From an uncultured Clostridium sp. (GTDB lineage: Bacteria; Bacillota; Clostridia; Lachnospirales; Lachnospiraceae): a DNA stretch of 53,332 bases. Shown in pieces: positions 1 to 8,206 of this stretch (the stretch's first letter is position 1; every line of letters begins with the position of its first letter). The notes below the pieces were generated by a model. That model had not been told where the DNA came from. It saw only the letters and a program-made list of their open reading frames with translations, and did no database searches. The position numbers and the translations under genes are program-made. The stretch spans positions 1-53,332 of the forward strand of contig NZ_URHZ01000035.1 in assembly GCF_900547735.1 (NCBI RefSeq), in the 5' to 3' direction.

Positions 1-53
1 GGAGTATCGCCTTGCCAAGGCGAGGGTCGCGGGTTCGAATCCCGTCTCGCGCT
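1..53 (+). tRNA. tRNA-Gly(GCC), 3' portion, cut by the window edge
   Basis: The anticodon arm pairs TCGCC (7-11) with GGCGA around the loop TTGCCAA, giving anticodon GCC (glycine). The T arm GCGGG-TTCGAAT-CCCGT and the 3' acceptor strand CTCGCGC plus discriminator T end at base 53. The acceptor 5' half and most of the D arm lie before the window. CCA is not encoded; the next bases are CTTTTT. The anticodon reading is direct from sequence; completeness of the gene outside the window is assumed. Confidence 0.93.
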
Positions 54-63
54 CTTTTTATTA

Positions 64-102
64 CCAGAATTATCTTAACATAAGAGGAATTCTGGTTTTT
101 TT
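64..102 (+). terminator. Rho-independent terminator of the tRNA unit
   Basis: CCAGAATT (64-71) pairs with AATTCTGG (88-95), followed by a run of seven T. A copy of the 43-bp hairpin repeat starts at 104, directly after it. Confidence 0.85.
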
Positions 103-103
103 G

Positions 104-146
104 TTGATTGGCAATGAAAAGTTCGCGGAGCGTGCTTTTCTTTGTT
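104..146 (+). repeat. 43-bp hairpin repeat, copy 1
   Basis: It begins TTGATTGGCAATGAAAAG and ends GCTTTTCTTTGTT, differing from copies 2 and 3 at three positions. The stem CAATGAAAAG/CTTTTCTTTG encloses the small hairpin CGC-GGA-GCG. It sits directly after the tRNA terminator, in the leader side of the SPFH gene. The stretch from 147 to 361 is AT-rich and holds an imperfect inverted repeat at 156-177 (GCAATTTTG/CAAAATGC) but no gene. Confidence 0.85.
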
Positions 147-376
147 ATAATAAATGCAATTTTGTTATACAAAATGCGAATATTTGTCTCATATAATCTC
201 TTTTCTTTTTTTCAAATCATTCTAAATCCCGTCATCCCAATTGTAATATTTCTGATTCTGTGGTATCCTTTCTTATGTATACAATAAAATGAGTCGTCAA
301 TAATGTGCTTTCTATTACAGAATTCGACTATTTTTATGGTGAAAAATGAACCAAAACAGCCAAGGAGGTAGTAAGA

Positions 377-1672
377 ATGGCTATTGTTGATGTGATAAAA
401 TATAATGGGAACCCGGATACCTTTGCATGGAAATATCCGAGCGAGGAGCTGGGAACCTGGACACAGCTTATTGTGAATGAATCCCAGGAAGCGATTCTAT
501 TTAAAGGCGGCCGGGCGCTGGATGTTTTCGAAAGTGGGCGTCACACTTTAGATACGGCCAATATTCCGTTTCTGAACAAAATTATCAATCTGCCCTTTGG
601 TAACCGTTCCCCCTTCACCGCAGAGGTATGGTTTGTCAATAAGGCATATAATCTTGATGTAAAGTGGGGAACACCGACACCGATCCAGGTGCAGGATGCA
701 AAGTACGGGATCTTTGTACCGGTCCGGTCGAATGGTGCATTTGGAATCCAGATTGAGGATTCCAAAAAGTTTCTGGTAAAACTGGTGGGAACCCTTCCGG
801 CGTTTGGAAAGATGGATATTATCAAATATTTCAGAGGTCTGTACATAACGAAGGTAAAGGATTCCATTTCCACCTATCTAATACATAAGCAGATCAGTAT
901 CCTGGAAATCAATGCGTATCTGGATGAACTGTCTGAATTCATGAAAACCCGGATGGAGCCGGTTTTGGAGGAGTACGGAATCAAGCTGGCAACGTTTTAT
1001 GTCAATGATATAAGCGTCCCCGAAGAGGATCCGGCCGTTAAACAGCTGAAGGCGGCTCTCGCAAAGAGAGCGGAGATGAATATCATCGGATATAATTACC
1101 AGCAGGAACGTTCCTTTGATACCCTGGAGGGAGCTGCGAAAAACACAGGTTCGACAGCCGCTCCGCTCATGGGGGCAGGCATGGGACTGGGAATGGGCCT
1201 CGGAATGGGGCATGGCGTAGGCGGAGCTTTTACCGAGATGACACAGGGATTGAAGACGGACGATGGCGGAACGAGAGAATGCCCCAAGTGTCACGCGGTC
1301 ATGACGGGTAATCAAAGATTCTGCGGTATGTGCGGCTTTGATACCGATCAGGAGCCGAAAGAAGAACCGGCGGAGGCGAAATGTTCGGCCTGCGGATGCA
1401 AAATTACAAAAGCTGTTAAATTTTGCCCGCAATGCGGCAGAAAGATAAATCACTGTCCGGAATGCGGCAACGATTTGGCTGAGGGAGCCGTTCAATGCTC
1501 CGCCTGCGGGTACGAACCGAAAAAGGCATGCCCCGGTTGCGGAGCCGCAATTACCTCAGAGATGAAATTTTGCCCGGAGTGCGGAGAAGCTTTGGTAAAG
1601 AGATGTCCAAAATGCGGCACGGCATTTGAAGGCAGTCCTAAATTCTGTCTGGAATGTGGAGAAAAGCTTTAA
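377..1672 (+). CDS. SPFH/band-7 domain protein with five C-terminal zinc ribbons
   Basis: The protein has 431 residues. Residues about 15-240 match the SPFH (virion-core-like) family often annotated as SPFH domain-containing protein. A glycine/methionine-rich linker (about 262-285, repeated GMGLGMGLGMG) follows. Then come five consecutive Cys-X2-Cys...Cys-X2-Cys modules of zinc-ribbon type (CPKC/CGMC, CSAC/CPQC, CPEC/CSAC, CPGC/CPEC, CPKC/CLEC). No signal peptide or membrane span is visible, so it is probably cytoplasmic and membrane-peripheral. The start is set by AAGGAGG at 362-368. The next two genes encode small membrane proteins, one also ending in a zinc ribbon, which suggests a membrane-associated complex. 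The family has no firmly assigned biochemical role that I can name. Confidence 0.85.
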   Translation: MAIVDVIKYNGNPDTFAWKYPSEELGTWTQLIVNESQEAILFKGGRALDVFESGRHTLDTANIPFLNKIINLPFGNRSPFTAEVWFVNKAYNLDVKWGTPTPIQVQDAKYGIFVPVRSNGAFGIQIEDSKKFLVKLVGTLPAFGKMDIIKYFRGLYITKVKDSISTYLIHKQISILEINAYLDELSEFMKTRMEPVLEEYGIKLATFYVNDISVPEEDPAVKQLKAALAKRAEMNIIGYNYQQERSFDTLEGAAKNTGSTAAPLMGAGMGLGMGLGMGHGVGGAFTEMTQGLKTDDGGTRECPKCHAVMTGNQRFCGMCGFDTDQEPKEEPAEAKCSACGCKITKAVKFCPQCGRKINHCPECGNDLAEGAVQCSACGYEPKKACPGCGAAITSEMKFCPECGEALVKRCPKCGTAFEGSPKFCLECGEKL

Positions 1673-1683
1673 AGGAGACGCAT

Positions 1684-2064
1684 ATGAAATATAGAAAAAC
1701 ATATGGTATATTGGCGGCGTTAACAATTATTCTGACCCTGATCCTGTGCGGATTGTTTATAAGGGACTGGCATGGTTTAACGGCTGTGGCGCTGTTCTTC
1801 ATGGTTTTGTCGGAAGGGGTTCTGTTTGGCGGATTAATATTCCTTGACGCAATAGCGGATAAGACATCCCAGATTATAGCGAGAGTGGGTATCGGTACGG
1901 TAATCATTACATATTCTTTTTTAACATTTATAAGTTCCCTGCTCTTTATGACGGTGCTGAAGGAGGCGGTAAAGGGGTTTATTGCAGTGGAAGCGGTACT
2001 GGCAATAGTGGGAATCATGGCCGGAATCATATTTTATACCGTTTCAAAGGCAATGAAACGATGA
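1684..2064 (+). CDS. Small four-span membrane protein, function unknown
   Basis: I place the start at ATG 1684, 5 bases after AAAGGAG (1672-1678); an upstream in-frame ATG at 1654 would overlap the SPFH gene and has no ribosome site. The 126 residues contain four hydrophobic segments (about 7-26, 34-55, 67-92 and 97-118) with short charged loops and a basic C-terminus (KAMKR). No recognisable motif is visible. It is 11 bases from the SPFH gene and surely co-transcribed. Product function is unknown. Confidence 0.75.
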   Translation: MKYRKTYGILAALTIILTLILCGLFIRDWHGLTAVALFFMVLSEGVLFGGLIFLDAIADKTSQIIARVGIGTVIITYSFLTFISSLLFMTVLKEAVKGFIAVEAVLAIVGIMAGIIFYTVSKAMKR

Positions 2065-2175
2065 ACTGTGCCTTTTTAAACACAGGCTGCGGCCATTTCA
2101 GCAGCAGGATTGAAGTGAATATTAAATCGGAGTTTTGCAGTATAACAGAATAATTACAGCGTGGAGGTATATGAG

Positions 2176-2751
2176 GTGAACAGTTCCAAAACAGCCCTGG
2201 TAATAAACCAGATTATCGAAAAAGTTCAGTTGGTGGCAGGAATTATTATCTTGCTGCTCTTCGGTTTGTGTACGATTATGTCGCTTTACGATCACGAACT
2301 GGGGGCCGGTGGTTTTTTACAGTTTTGTCTTGTCTGTGACGTGATAGGGCTGGTTCTGATTATCTTCAGCAGAAAAAGACGTAAGCTGACCGTGGACTTT
2401 AAAAAATATGTAACGGCTTTGTCGGGTAATGAGACGGGAAACATCGATTATCTGGCGGCAGCGCTCAATACTTCCCCGGATATTGTCAAGTCTAATATCG
2501 AGAAAATGATCAAAAAGAATTTATTTGCCAATGCTTACATCGATGCAAATTCCAACCGTCTGGTAATTGGCGGAAAGAGTCAGGCCGCCGCACAGTCACG
2601 GCCGGTTCCGCCGGTCATAAACCAGGCGCCGGTCCAGCAGAAGATAGAATATATGACGGTGAACTGCAAAGGATGCGGAGGCTTGAACAAGGTGGCGAGG
2701 GGAGCCGTAACGGAATGTGAATACTGCGGTTCTATGATAAAGGGCGAATAG
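2176..2751 (+). CDS. Membrane protein with C-terminal zinc ribbon
   Basis: The most likely start is GTG 2176, eight bases after GGAGG (2163-2167); a GTG at 2161 lies within that site. About 191 residues: two membrane spans near the N-terminus (about 16-38 and 49-66), a cytoplasmic helical region of roughly 75 residues that resembles a small winged helix (the stretch around DYLAAALNTSPDIVKSNIEKM, split here only to show its position at about 99-115), a proline/glutamine linker, and a final single zinc ribbon C-K-G-C...C-E-Y-C. It probably works with the SPFH protein two genes upstream. It is not a family I can name. Confidence 0.75.
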   Translation: MNSSKTALVINQIIEKVQLVAGIIILLLFGLCTIMSLYDHELGAGGFLQFCLVCDVIGLVLIIFSRKRRKLTVDFKKYVTALSGNETGNIDYLAAALNTSPDIVKSNIEKMIKKNLFANAYIDANSNRLVIGGKSQAAAQSRPVPPVINQAPVQQKIEYMTVNCKGCGGLNKVARGAVTECEYCGSMIKGE

Positions 2752-2841
2752 GTTGTAGGTTGTAATGGGAATAGAATAAAAAACATATGAAATTAAAGGA
2801 AAGTAAAATAAAATTCAGGTAGAATAAAAGGCAAGTAAAAA

Positions 2842-2931
2842 TAAAAGGTGGTTAGTAAAGACGCGTGATTTAGAGTCAAATTTACTAATGGCATCGTAAC
2901 TGAGAGCCCCGGTTTCGGGGCTTCTTTTTTT
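2842..2931 (+). ncRNA. Candidate small RNA or leader with intrinsic terminator
   Basis: This non-coding stretch contains an eight-base perfect inverted repeat, TTAGTAAA (2852-2859) with TTTACTAA (2881-2888). It is followed by a strong terminator hairpin GCCCC-GGTTTC-GGGGC (2906-2921) and a T-rich tail to 2931. No ORF fits. It lies after the zinc-ribbon gene and 150 bases before larA, so it is either a stand-alone small RNA or the terminated leader of the preceding transcript. I do not recognise a known riboswitch. Its 5' end is not defined; upstream sequence is A-rich with repeated GTAAAATAAAA-like words. Confidence 0.45.
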
Positions 2932-3016
2932 GTGAAAAAAAGTGAAGGAAAAGTCTAAAATCGACTTCATTTGACGCGGATTTGTCTTGTGTAACATACA
3001 AACTGCCGTTTTCATG

Positions 3017-3025
3017 TGCTAGACT
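3017..3025 (+). promoter_or_regulatory. Possible extended -10 promoter for larA
   Basis: TGCTAGACT is a TGN-extended -10-like element 58 bases before the larA start. No good -35 is seen at the correct distance. AAGTC/GACTT (2959-2975 region) is a small inverted repeat upstream that might be an operator. Confidence 0.3.
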
Positions 3026-3082
3026 AAAATAAATGTGTTAAAAAAGAGCGGATTAATCAACAAAGTAAGGAGGGGATAATAC

Positions 3083-4387
3083 ATGCACATTAACCTGCCC
3101 TATGGACGCGGCAAATTAGAGGGGGAAATAGAAGACGGAAGGATCCTTGCCGTAGTAAGAAACCAGAATAATGAAGAGAACAGGGGAATGACAGAAACAG
3201 AGCTGGTTCAGGAGGCGGTTGATCATCCGATTGGAAGCAGTCCGCTCACCGAGCTTGCGAGAGGAAAAAGAAGGATTGTGATTCTGGCCAGTGATCATAC
3301 ACGGCCGGTGCCAAGCAGGGTGATTGCGCCGGTTTTACTTGAGCGCCTGAGGAATGGCAGCCCCGATTCTGAGATAACATTTTTGATTGCATTGGGCTGT
3401 CACAGAAAAATGACAAAAGAGGAATTAATCGAGAAGTTTGGGGAGGAGTTTGTTAAGAAAGAAAAAATTATCTTTCACGATTGTGACGACAGGAAAAACA
3501 TGGTTGATTTGGGGACACTTCCCGGAGGCGGGAGGCTGATGATCAACAGGATTGTGGCAGAGGCAGATCTTTTGCTCAGTGAGGGTTTCATCGAGCCTCA
3601 CTTTTTTGCCGGGTTTTCGGGAGGCAGAAAGAGCGTTTTACCGGGAATCGCTTCGAGAGAGACCGTATATGCGAATCACTGTTCAGCCTTTATCTCAGAT
3701 CCGAATGCCAGGTGCGGAAATTTGGAGCAGAATCCGATTCACAGAGATATGGCTTTTGCAGCCGGGGCGGCGGGACTCCGTTTTATTGTTAACGTGGTGC
3801 TGGATTCCGAAAAGAAGATATTGGCGGCATTTGCCGGTGAGCCGGAGGCGGCGCATCAGGCGGGAGTGAAATTTTTAGAAACATTCTGTAAGGTGAAGGT
3901 ACAACCGGCAGAAATCGTAGTTACAACAAATAATGGCTACCCCCTCGATCAAAATATATATCAGGCCGTGAAGGGAATGGCGGCGGCAGAACCCGTCTGC
4001 AGGGAAGGTGGTGTGATTATTATGGCGGCGGCCTGTGAGGATGGAGCAGGCGGTGCCGGATTCTACCAAACTTTCCGGGAAAATAGAAATGCAGGCGAAA
4101 TTTTGAGAAAGATCGAAAAAGTACCTGCTTCCCGGACGGAAGAGGATCAGTGGCAGAGTCAAATCTTTGCCCGCATATTGGAGAAACGAATGGTTATCCT
4201 AATCAGTAAAGCGGACAGGCGTCTTGTGAAGGAAATGCATATGATTCCGGCCGGGAGCCTGGAAGAGGCAGTCGATATGGCAGACCGGATACTGGGGCAT
4301 CCCGGCACTATCATAGTAATCACAGAGGGTGTTTCCAGCATAGTAAAACCTGACTATCCGGATCTAGAACCAGGAGGAAAGACTTGA
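3083..4387 (+). CDS. larA: Nickel-dependent lactate racemase family protein (LarA)
   Basis: A 434-residue LarA-family enzyme (DUF2088 N-domain plus C-domain), which interconverts the stereoisomers of a 2-hydroxyacid, lactate in the type enzyme, using a nickel-pincer nucleotide cofactor. The family residues are all present one position earlier than in the Lactiplantibacillus plantarum enzyme: His107 (GCHRKM) and His173 (EPHFF) as acid-base pair, Lys183 (FSGGRKS) for covalent cofactor attachment, and His199 (YANHC) as nickel ligand. The start ATG follows AAGGAGGGG (3068-3075). The stop overlaps the start of the next gene, a CdaR-type regulator. The cofactor biosynthesis genes larB, larC and larE are not in the window. 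Related LarA homologs act on other 2-hydroxyacids, so lactate is not certain. Confidence 0.9.
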   Translation: MHINLPYGRGKLEGEIEDGRILAVVRNQNNEENRGMTETELVQEAVDHPIGSSPLTELARGKRRIVILASDHTRPVPSRVIAPVLLERLRNGSPDSEITFLIALGCHRKMTKEELIEKFGEEFVKKEKIIFHDCDDRKNMVDLGTLPGGGRLMINRIVAEADLLLSEGFIEPHFFAGFSGGRKSVLPGIASRETVYANHCSAFISDPNARCGNLEQNPIHRDMAFAAGAAGLRFIVNVVLDSEKKILAAFAGEPEAAHQAGVKFLETFCKVKVQPAEIVVTTNNGYPLDQNIYQAVKGMAAAEPVCREGGVIIMAAACEDGAGGAGFYQTFRENRNAGEILRKIEKVPASRTEEDQWQSQIFARILEKRMVILISKADRRLVKEMHMIPAGSLEEAVDMADRILGHPGTIIVITEGVSSIVKPDYPDLEPGGKT

Positions 4388-5517
4388 GGATTGGAAAAAC
4401 GGCAGCCCGGCGGATTGTCACTGAACTCAGTGAGATTATAAGTGAAAATATTAATCTGATGGATGAAAACAGTGTAATCATTGCGAGTACGGATCGGAAA
4501 AGAATTGGTACCTTTCATGGGGGAAGCCGTGAGATTATAAAAAGGCATCTGAAAGAACTGATCATTACAGGAGAAGATGAGTATGCTGGAAGTATGCCCG
4601 GGGTCAATGTTCCGATAGAGATAGATGGGAAGATAGTTGGCGTCGTAGGAATTACCGGCTGGTATCAGGACATCGAAAAATACGGTAAAATTATAAAACA
4701 GATGGCGGAAATTCTTCTGATGGATACCGGAAGTAGCGGGCAAAAAAGTTTTTCTTCCGGCGCCATGAACCGATTTATCAATGAATGGATTATGAATAAG
4801 GACAGCTTAAATGATCCGCTGTTTGTCCGGCAGGGCAGGATACTTGGAATTGATATAGAAAAAAGAAGAAATTTACTTATATTTTCTCCGGGTGACCTGA
4901 AAAATATAGACAGCGTGACACGGCAGAGAGTGATGGAACGGATAGAAAAATGTCTGGAGGCCGGTACGGGGCGTTTTCCCGACGCGGTTTTCACATGCAT
5001 TGGAACACGCTGTATCTGTCTCCTGCCGGAGAGCGCGGGTTCCCGTCTGCGTGAATTTGCCTATGAAATGAAGAAAAGGGCGGAAGAGGAATGCCGCGTA
5101 AAACTCGGAGCCGGTTATGATGATACGCCGCTCACAGGCAGTCAGATATATCCTGCCTTTAAGAGGGCGGAGAAGGCGCTGTATGTGAGTCTGCGGGCCG
5201 GAGGGAGGACGCCGGTAGCCTGCCGTGAGCTGATGCTGGAACTGTTTCTTCCGGAAATTTCAAAGGAGGCGAGACAGGCATTTGTAGACAGAATATTTAA
5301 TAACTGCTCACAGGAGGAAAGGGAAGAATACAGGCATCTTCTGAAAGTCTATGCAGATTGCAATGGTTCGATTGGCCGGACGGGAGAAAAGCTCTTTCTT
5401 CATAAAAATACAATCCAGTATAAATTAAACAAACTCCGCCAGAAAACAGGCCTTGATCCCCGGACAATAGAGGGGGCTTCTCTGTTTTATCTGGCAATTG
5501 CTTTTATAGAGAAATAG
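4384..5517 (+). CDS. CdaR/PucR-type sugar-diacid regulator
   Basis: This 377-residue regulator starts at TTG 4384, within the stop codon of larA and after AGGAGG (4372-4377). Residues about 4-115 form the sugar-diacid recognition domain, including the typical NSVIIASTD and GVVGITG stretches. A GGDEF-like middle region follows. The C-terminus (about 318-372) is the PucR helix-turn-helix, with GSIGRTGEKLFLHKNT and QYKLNKLRQKTGLD. The family activates genes for carbohydrate acids such as glycerate or glucarate. Its tight coupling to larA suggests that it senses the 2-hydroxyacid handled by that enzyme; this is inference. A terminator follows at 5546. Confidence 0.88.
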   Translation: MRIGKTAARRIVTELSEIISENINLMDENSVIIASTDRKRIGTFHGGSREIIKRHLKELIITGEDEYAGSMPGVNVPIEIDGKIVGVVGITGWYQDIEKYGKIIKQMAEILLMDTGSSGQKSFSSGAMNRFINEWIMNKDSLNDPLFVRQGRILGIDIEKRRNLLIFSPGDLKNIDSVTRQRVMERIEKCLEAGTGRFPDAVFTCIGTRCICLLPESAGSRLREFAYEMKKRAEEECRVKLGAGYDDTPLTGSQIYPAFKRAEKALYVSLRAGGRTPVACRELMLELFLPEISKEARQAFVDRIFNNCSQEEREEYRHLLKVYADCNGSIGRTGEKLFLHKNTIQYKLNKLRQKTGLDPRTIEGASLFYLAIAFIEK

Positions 5518-5545
5518 ACGAATGGTTTAATATATCCAAGTAATT

Positions 5546-5605
5546 AAAAACAGTCGCAAAACAGGCGCTGGTGAGAAATTACCGAGCTTGTTTTGCGGCT
5601 GTTTA
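5546..5605. terminator. Bidirectional terminator between converging regulators
   Basis: AAACAGTCGCAAAACAGGC (from 5548) pairs with GCTTGTTTTGCGGCTGTTT (5586-5604) with two wobble/mismatch positions; A and T runs flank both sides. It can end the cdaR-type transcript from the left and the GntR transcript from the right. The rest of the gap (5606-5712) holds GCAAAGT/ACTTTGC inverted arms and no gene. Confidence 0.8.
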
Positions 5606-5712
5606 TGATTGACCGGCAAAGTGAAAATTTGCAGAATGTACTTTGCTCCGCTGCATGTCGGAGGCTGGGGTTCCGGTATCTTTTTGTTAACAGATTCAAG
5701 ATCCACTGTATG

Positions 5713-6456
5713 TTATGATAAATCGGCAGTGAAACCGAACTGAACTGCCTGGTTGCCGAGGCTCTGGGAACGGGAACGGCTCAAATGCTCATACATCAGT
5801 TCTCTTGCGCGGAAACTGTTCTGGTTCTCAATCTGCTCCGTAATTTCCGTGTGGTAACGGAGCGTGTTCTTTCTCTGATCAACCGGCATCTCCCTGATAA
5901 TGCGGGAGAGCTGCTTTTTCATCAGAATCCCGAAGGTGTTCATCAGTTTGGAAGCGACAAAATTACCGGAACAGTGAATAATCTGCATATGGAAATCATA
6001 GTCCAGTTGGGCAAATGTTTCCGAGTCGGTAAAGAGATTCTCCTCCGTCTGTGAAAGAAGGGAGTGCAGAGCGGCCAAATCCTCCGGCGTTCGTCTCTGG
6101 GCAGCATGTTCCACCATCTCAATCTGCAGGGACTGGCGAAGCTCGAAGAGATCGCGTTCGCTTATGCCGTCAAAGACCAGGCTGTATAAAAGGGGGAGAT
6201 AGCTGGAAGTACCGGAGGGGCGGGAGATATAGATGCCGCTTCGCGGCGCAACCGTCACAATCCCGAGAAATTCCAAAACCCGCAGCGCCTCTCTGAGCGT
6301 CGGCCGGCTTACCCCCATGAGTTCCACCAGTTCCTGTTCATTATATAGTTTTTTCCCATATTCCAATTTACCCCGGGCGATCAGATCCAGGATGGTATCT
6401 ACAATCTGCAGATATGTCTTTTTATTCTTGACCGAAGGGATTTCAGGTAAGTCCAT
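5713..6456 (-). CDS. FCD-domain GntR-family transcriptional regulator
   Basis: 247 residues. The N-terminal winged helix (about 12-80) carries the GntR signature with YNEQELVELMGVSRPTLREA and a beta wing ending RSGIYISRP. The C-terminal all-helical FCD domain (about 95-225) has the metal/ligand-type positions ELRQSLQIEM...D.DFH...H...H. Its promoter is separate (-35 TTGACA and -10 TATTAT at 6493-6521) and is followed by a TAACTA word like the one at the operon and symporter promoters. It is therefore the likely, possibly self-controlled, repressor of the adjacent oxidoreductase/symporter island. The ligand is unknown. Confidence 0.88.
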   Translation of the reverse strand: MDLPEIPSVKNKKTYLQIVDTILDLIARGKLEYGKKLYNEQELVELMGVSRPTLREALRVLEFLGIVTVAPRSGIYISRPSGTSSYLPLLYSLVFDGISERDLFELRQSLQIEMVEHAAQRRTPEDLAALHSLLSQTEENLFTDSETFAQLDYDFHMQIIHCSGNFVASKLMNTFGILMKKQLSRIIREMPVDQRKNTLRYHTEITEQIENQNSFRARELMYEHLSRSRSQSLGNQAVQFGFTADLS

Positions 6457-6492
6457 TATATTCCTTCCTTTCTGTATTAAGGCCTAGTTACC

Positions 6493-6521
6493 ATAATAGA
6501 GAAAAATCCTCCCTCTGTCAA
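6493..6521 (-). promoter_or_regulatory. Sigma-A promoter of the GntR regulator
   Basis: On the minus strand TTGACA (6516-6521) and TATTAT (6493-6498) are separated by 17 bases. GGTAACTAG follows the -10 directly, resembling the AGCTAACTAA site after the promoter of the neighbouring operon. Confidence 0.75.
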
Positions 6522-6594
6522 GATACGGCAGTTTAGATGCAGGGCCGCCTCTGAAAGACAGCGGAGACTCACTCCCGTCCGTTCCGCCGCGTTC

Positions 6595-6972
6595 TCATTC
6601 CTCAATTAAATTCACTCTCTCAATTGGCCGTGTCGCAATAACATCACTGCCCAGTCCAAGCACATCGTGAATCAGGATCTGCCCGATCTGCACCGGGGCA
6701 TCAAGGCTGAGTTTCCTGATTTCCCCCATGACGTCGAAAATTTTCTCTCTGGGTACCGGGTTTGTCAGGCGCACGCTGCATAGTGGGAGTTCCCCTCCCC
6801 TGACCAGAACCGAGGTGGAAATGGTGCGTACCGGATGGGTCAGTTCCTGCTCGACGTAAGCGGCTCCCCTGGGGCATTTATTTCCTTTTAAAGAGAGGAC
6901 TTCGATACCGTCATACGCCGCCTCAATTTGACAGCCGCCCGGGCAGAGGATACAGGTAAATGTTTTAGTCAT
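6595..6972 (-). CDS. DUF1667 iron-sulfur-type protein, third component of a GlpABC-like dehydrogenase
   Basis: 125 residues matching DUF1667. The N-terminus has C-X2-C (CILCPGGC) and later C-P-R-G, which probably bind an iron-sulfur centre. In many Firmicutes this protein is encoded after a GlpA-like dehydrogenase and an FAD/NAD oxidoreductase, the arrangement seen here; its start overlaps the upstream gene by 8 bases. The presumed role is electron transfer from the dehydrogenase. The last codons and the bases after the stop (6589-6611) match 23 bases at the far end of the window exactly, in opposite orientation. Confidence 0.85.
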   Translation of the reverse strand: MTKTFTCILCPGGCQIEAAYDGIEVLSLKGNKCPRGAAYVEQELTHPVRTISTSVLVRGGELPLCSVRLTNPVPREKIFDVMGEIRKLSLDAPVQIGQILIHDVLGLGSDVIATRPIERVNLIEE

Positions 6973-8206
6973 TGCTCATCACCACCTTTATTGTATGATT
7001 TGAGAGAAGAGCGCTCTTAGGGAGGGCAATCTGTTCCATTTCCGCGGGTATCATCCTGTCAAAATGCGTGGAGGAAATGATTTTTCCATCCTGTTCTAAA
7101 CGGACGCAGCAGTTTTTGACCGGCTTGCGGGGACGGAAGGAGAGCAGCGTATCGCATGTCCCAGTGATCTTCTGAGGCACGGTGTATCCGATGGAGCCGT
7201 CTGTTTCCAAAGTAATGGACGGGGCGGGAAGACTGCCGGACAGATAGCGCGTTACGGAATCGGCCAGGCGTTCCGCTTCCAGGGAAACAAAGTCCACCAG
7301 ATCGTGTACATGGAGAACATTGCCGGCGGCAAATATGCCGGGCGTGCTGGTGTGGTAAAATTCGTCCACCACAGCGCCCTTGGTTCTGGGATCCAGCTCC
7401 ACATCCGCCATGGAGGTCAGTTCATTCTCCGGTATCAGGCCGACGGAGAGGATAAGGGTATCGCAGGGGTATTCCTTTTCCGTACCCGGTATTGGATTCA
7501 TCTCTTCATCCACCTTGCTGACGACGACGGATTCCAGGCGGTTATGGCCCTTGATTTCCGTCACGGTGTGGCTTAGATAGAGGGGAATCTGATAATCGTT
7601 TAAGCACTGTTCAATGTTGCGGGGGAGGCCGCTGGGATAGGGCTGTATCTCAAATACGGCTTCTACCGAGGCGCCTTCCAGGGTCAGTCTTCTGGCCATA
7701 ATCATTCCGATATCGCCGGAGCCCAGGATGACAACGCGTTTTCCGATCATTTTATTTTTTAAATTAATATACGTCTGTGCCACTCCGGCCGTAAAGACAC
7801 CGGACGGCCGTTCACCGGGGATAGACAGCGCGCCGCGGGTGCGCTCCCGGCATCCCATGGTCAGGATGACGGCGTCCGCCTGGTAACACGACAGTCCGCC
7901 GGAGGAAGCGGCGATAACCCTCCTATTGGGAGTAAGGCCGATTACCGTGGTGTCTGTGACAAATTCGATGCCCAGTTCCTTTACACGGTCAATAAAATAC
8001 TGAGCATATTCCGGTCCGGACAGACTTGTTTTAAAGCGTGTCAGCCCAAATCCGTCGTGGATACACTGGCGGAGAATTCCGCCCAGATGATGTTCCCGCT
8101 CCACAATCAGGATATCTTGGACGCCGTTTTCTCTTAATTTAATTGCGGCAGCCAGGCCTCCTGGGCCGCCGCCAATGATAATCACATCTTTATGGATTTT
8201 ATTCAT
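6965..8206 (-). CDS. FAD/NAD-dependent pyridine nucleotide-disulfide oxidoreductase family protein
   Basis: 413 residues. The N-terminal FAD motif is VIIIGGGPGGLAAA (about 8-21), and a second dinucleotide motif VVILGSGDIGMIMARR lies near 155-170. The typical ATG-like CD loop and a final TPGIFAAGN motif (about 290) are present. It resembles the middle component of anaerobic GlpABC-type complexes. It overlaps its neighbours at both ends (4 and 8 bases), so the three proteins are translationally coupled. It probably passes electrons between the substrate dehydrogenase and NAD(P) or another carrier. It could act on a substrate other than glycerol 3-phosphate. Confidence 0.88.
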   Translation of the reverse strand: MNKIHKDVIIIGGGPGGLAAAIKLRENGVQDILIVEREHHLGGILRQCIHDGFGLTRFKTSLSGPEYAQYFIDRVKELGIEFVTDTTVIGLTPNRRVIAASSGGLSCYQADAVILTMGCRERTRGALSIPGERPSGVFTAGVAQTYINLKNKMIGKRVVILGSGDIGMIMARRLTLEGASVEAVFEIQPYPSGLPRNIEQCLNDYQIPLYLSHTVTEIKGHNRLESVVVSKVDEEMNPIPGTEKEYPCDTLILSVGLIPENELTSMADVELDPRTKGAVVDEFYHTSTPGIFAAGNVLHVHDLVDFVSLEAERLADSVTRYLSGSLPAPSITLETDGSIGYTVPQKITGTCDTLLSFRPRKPVKNCCVRLEQDGKIISSTHFDRMIPAEMEQIALPKSALLSNHTIKVVMSND

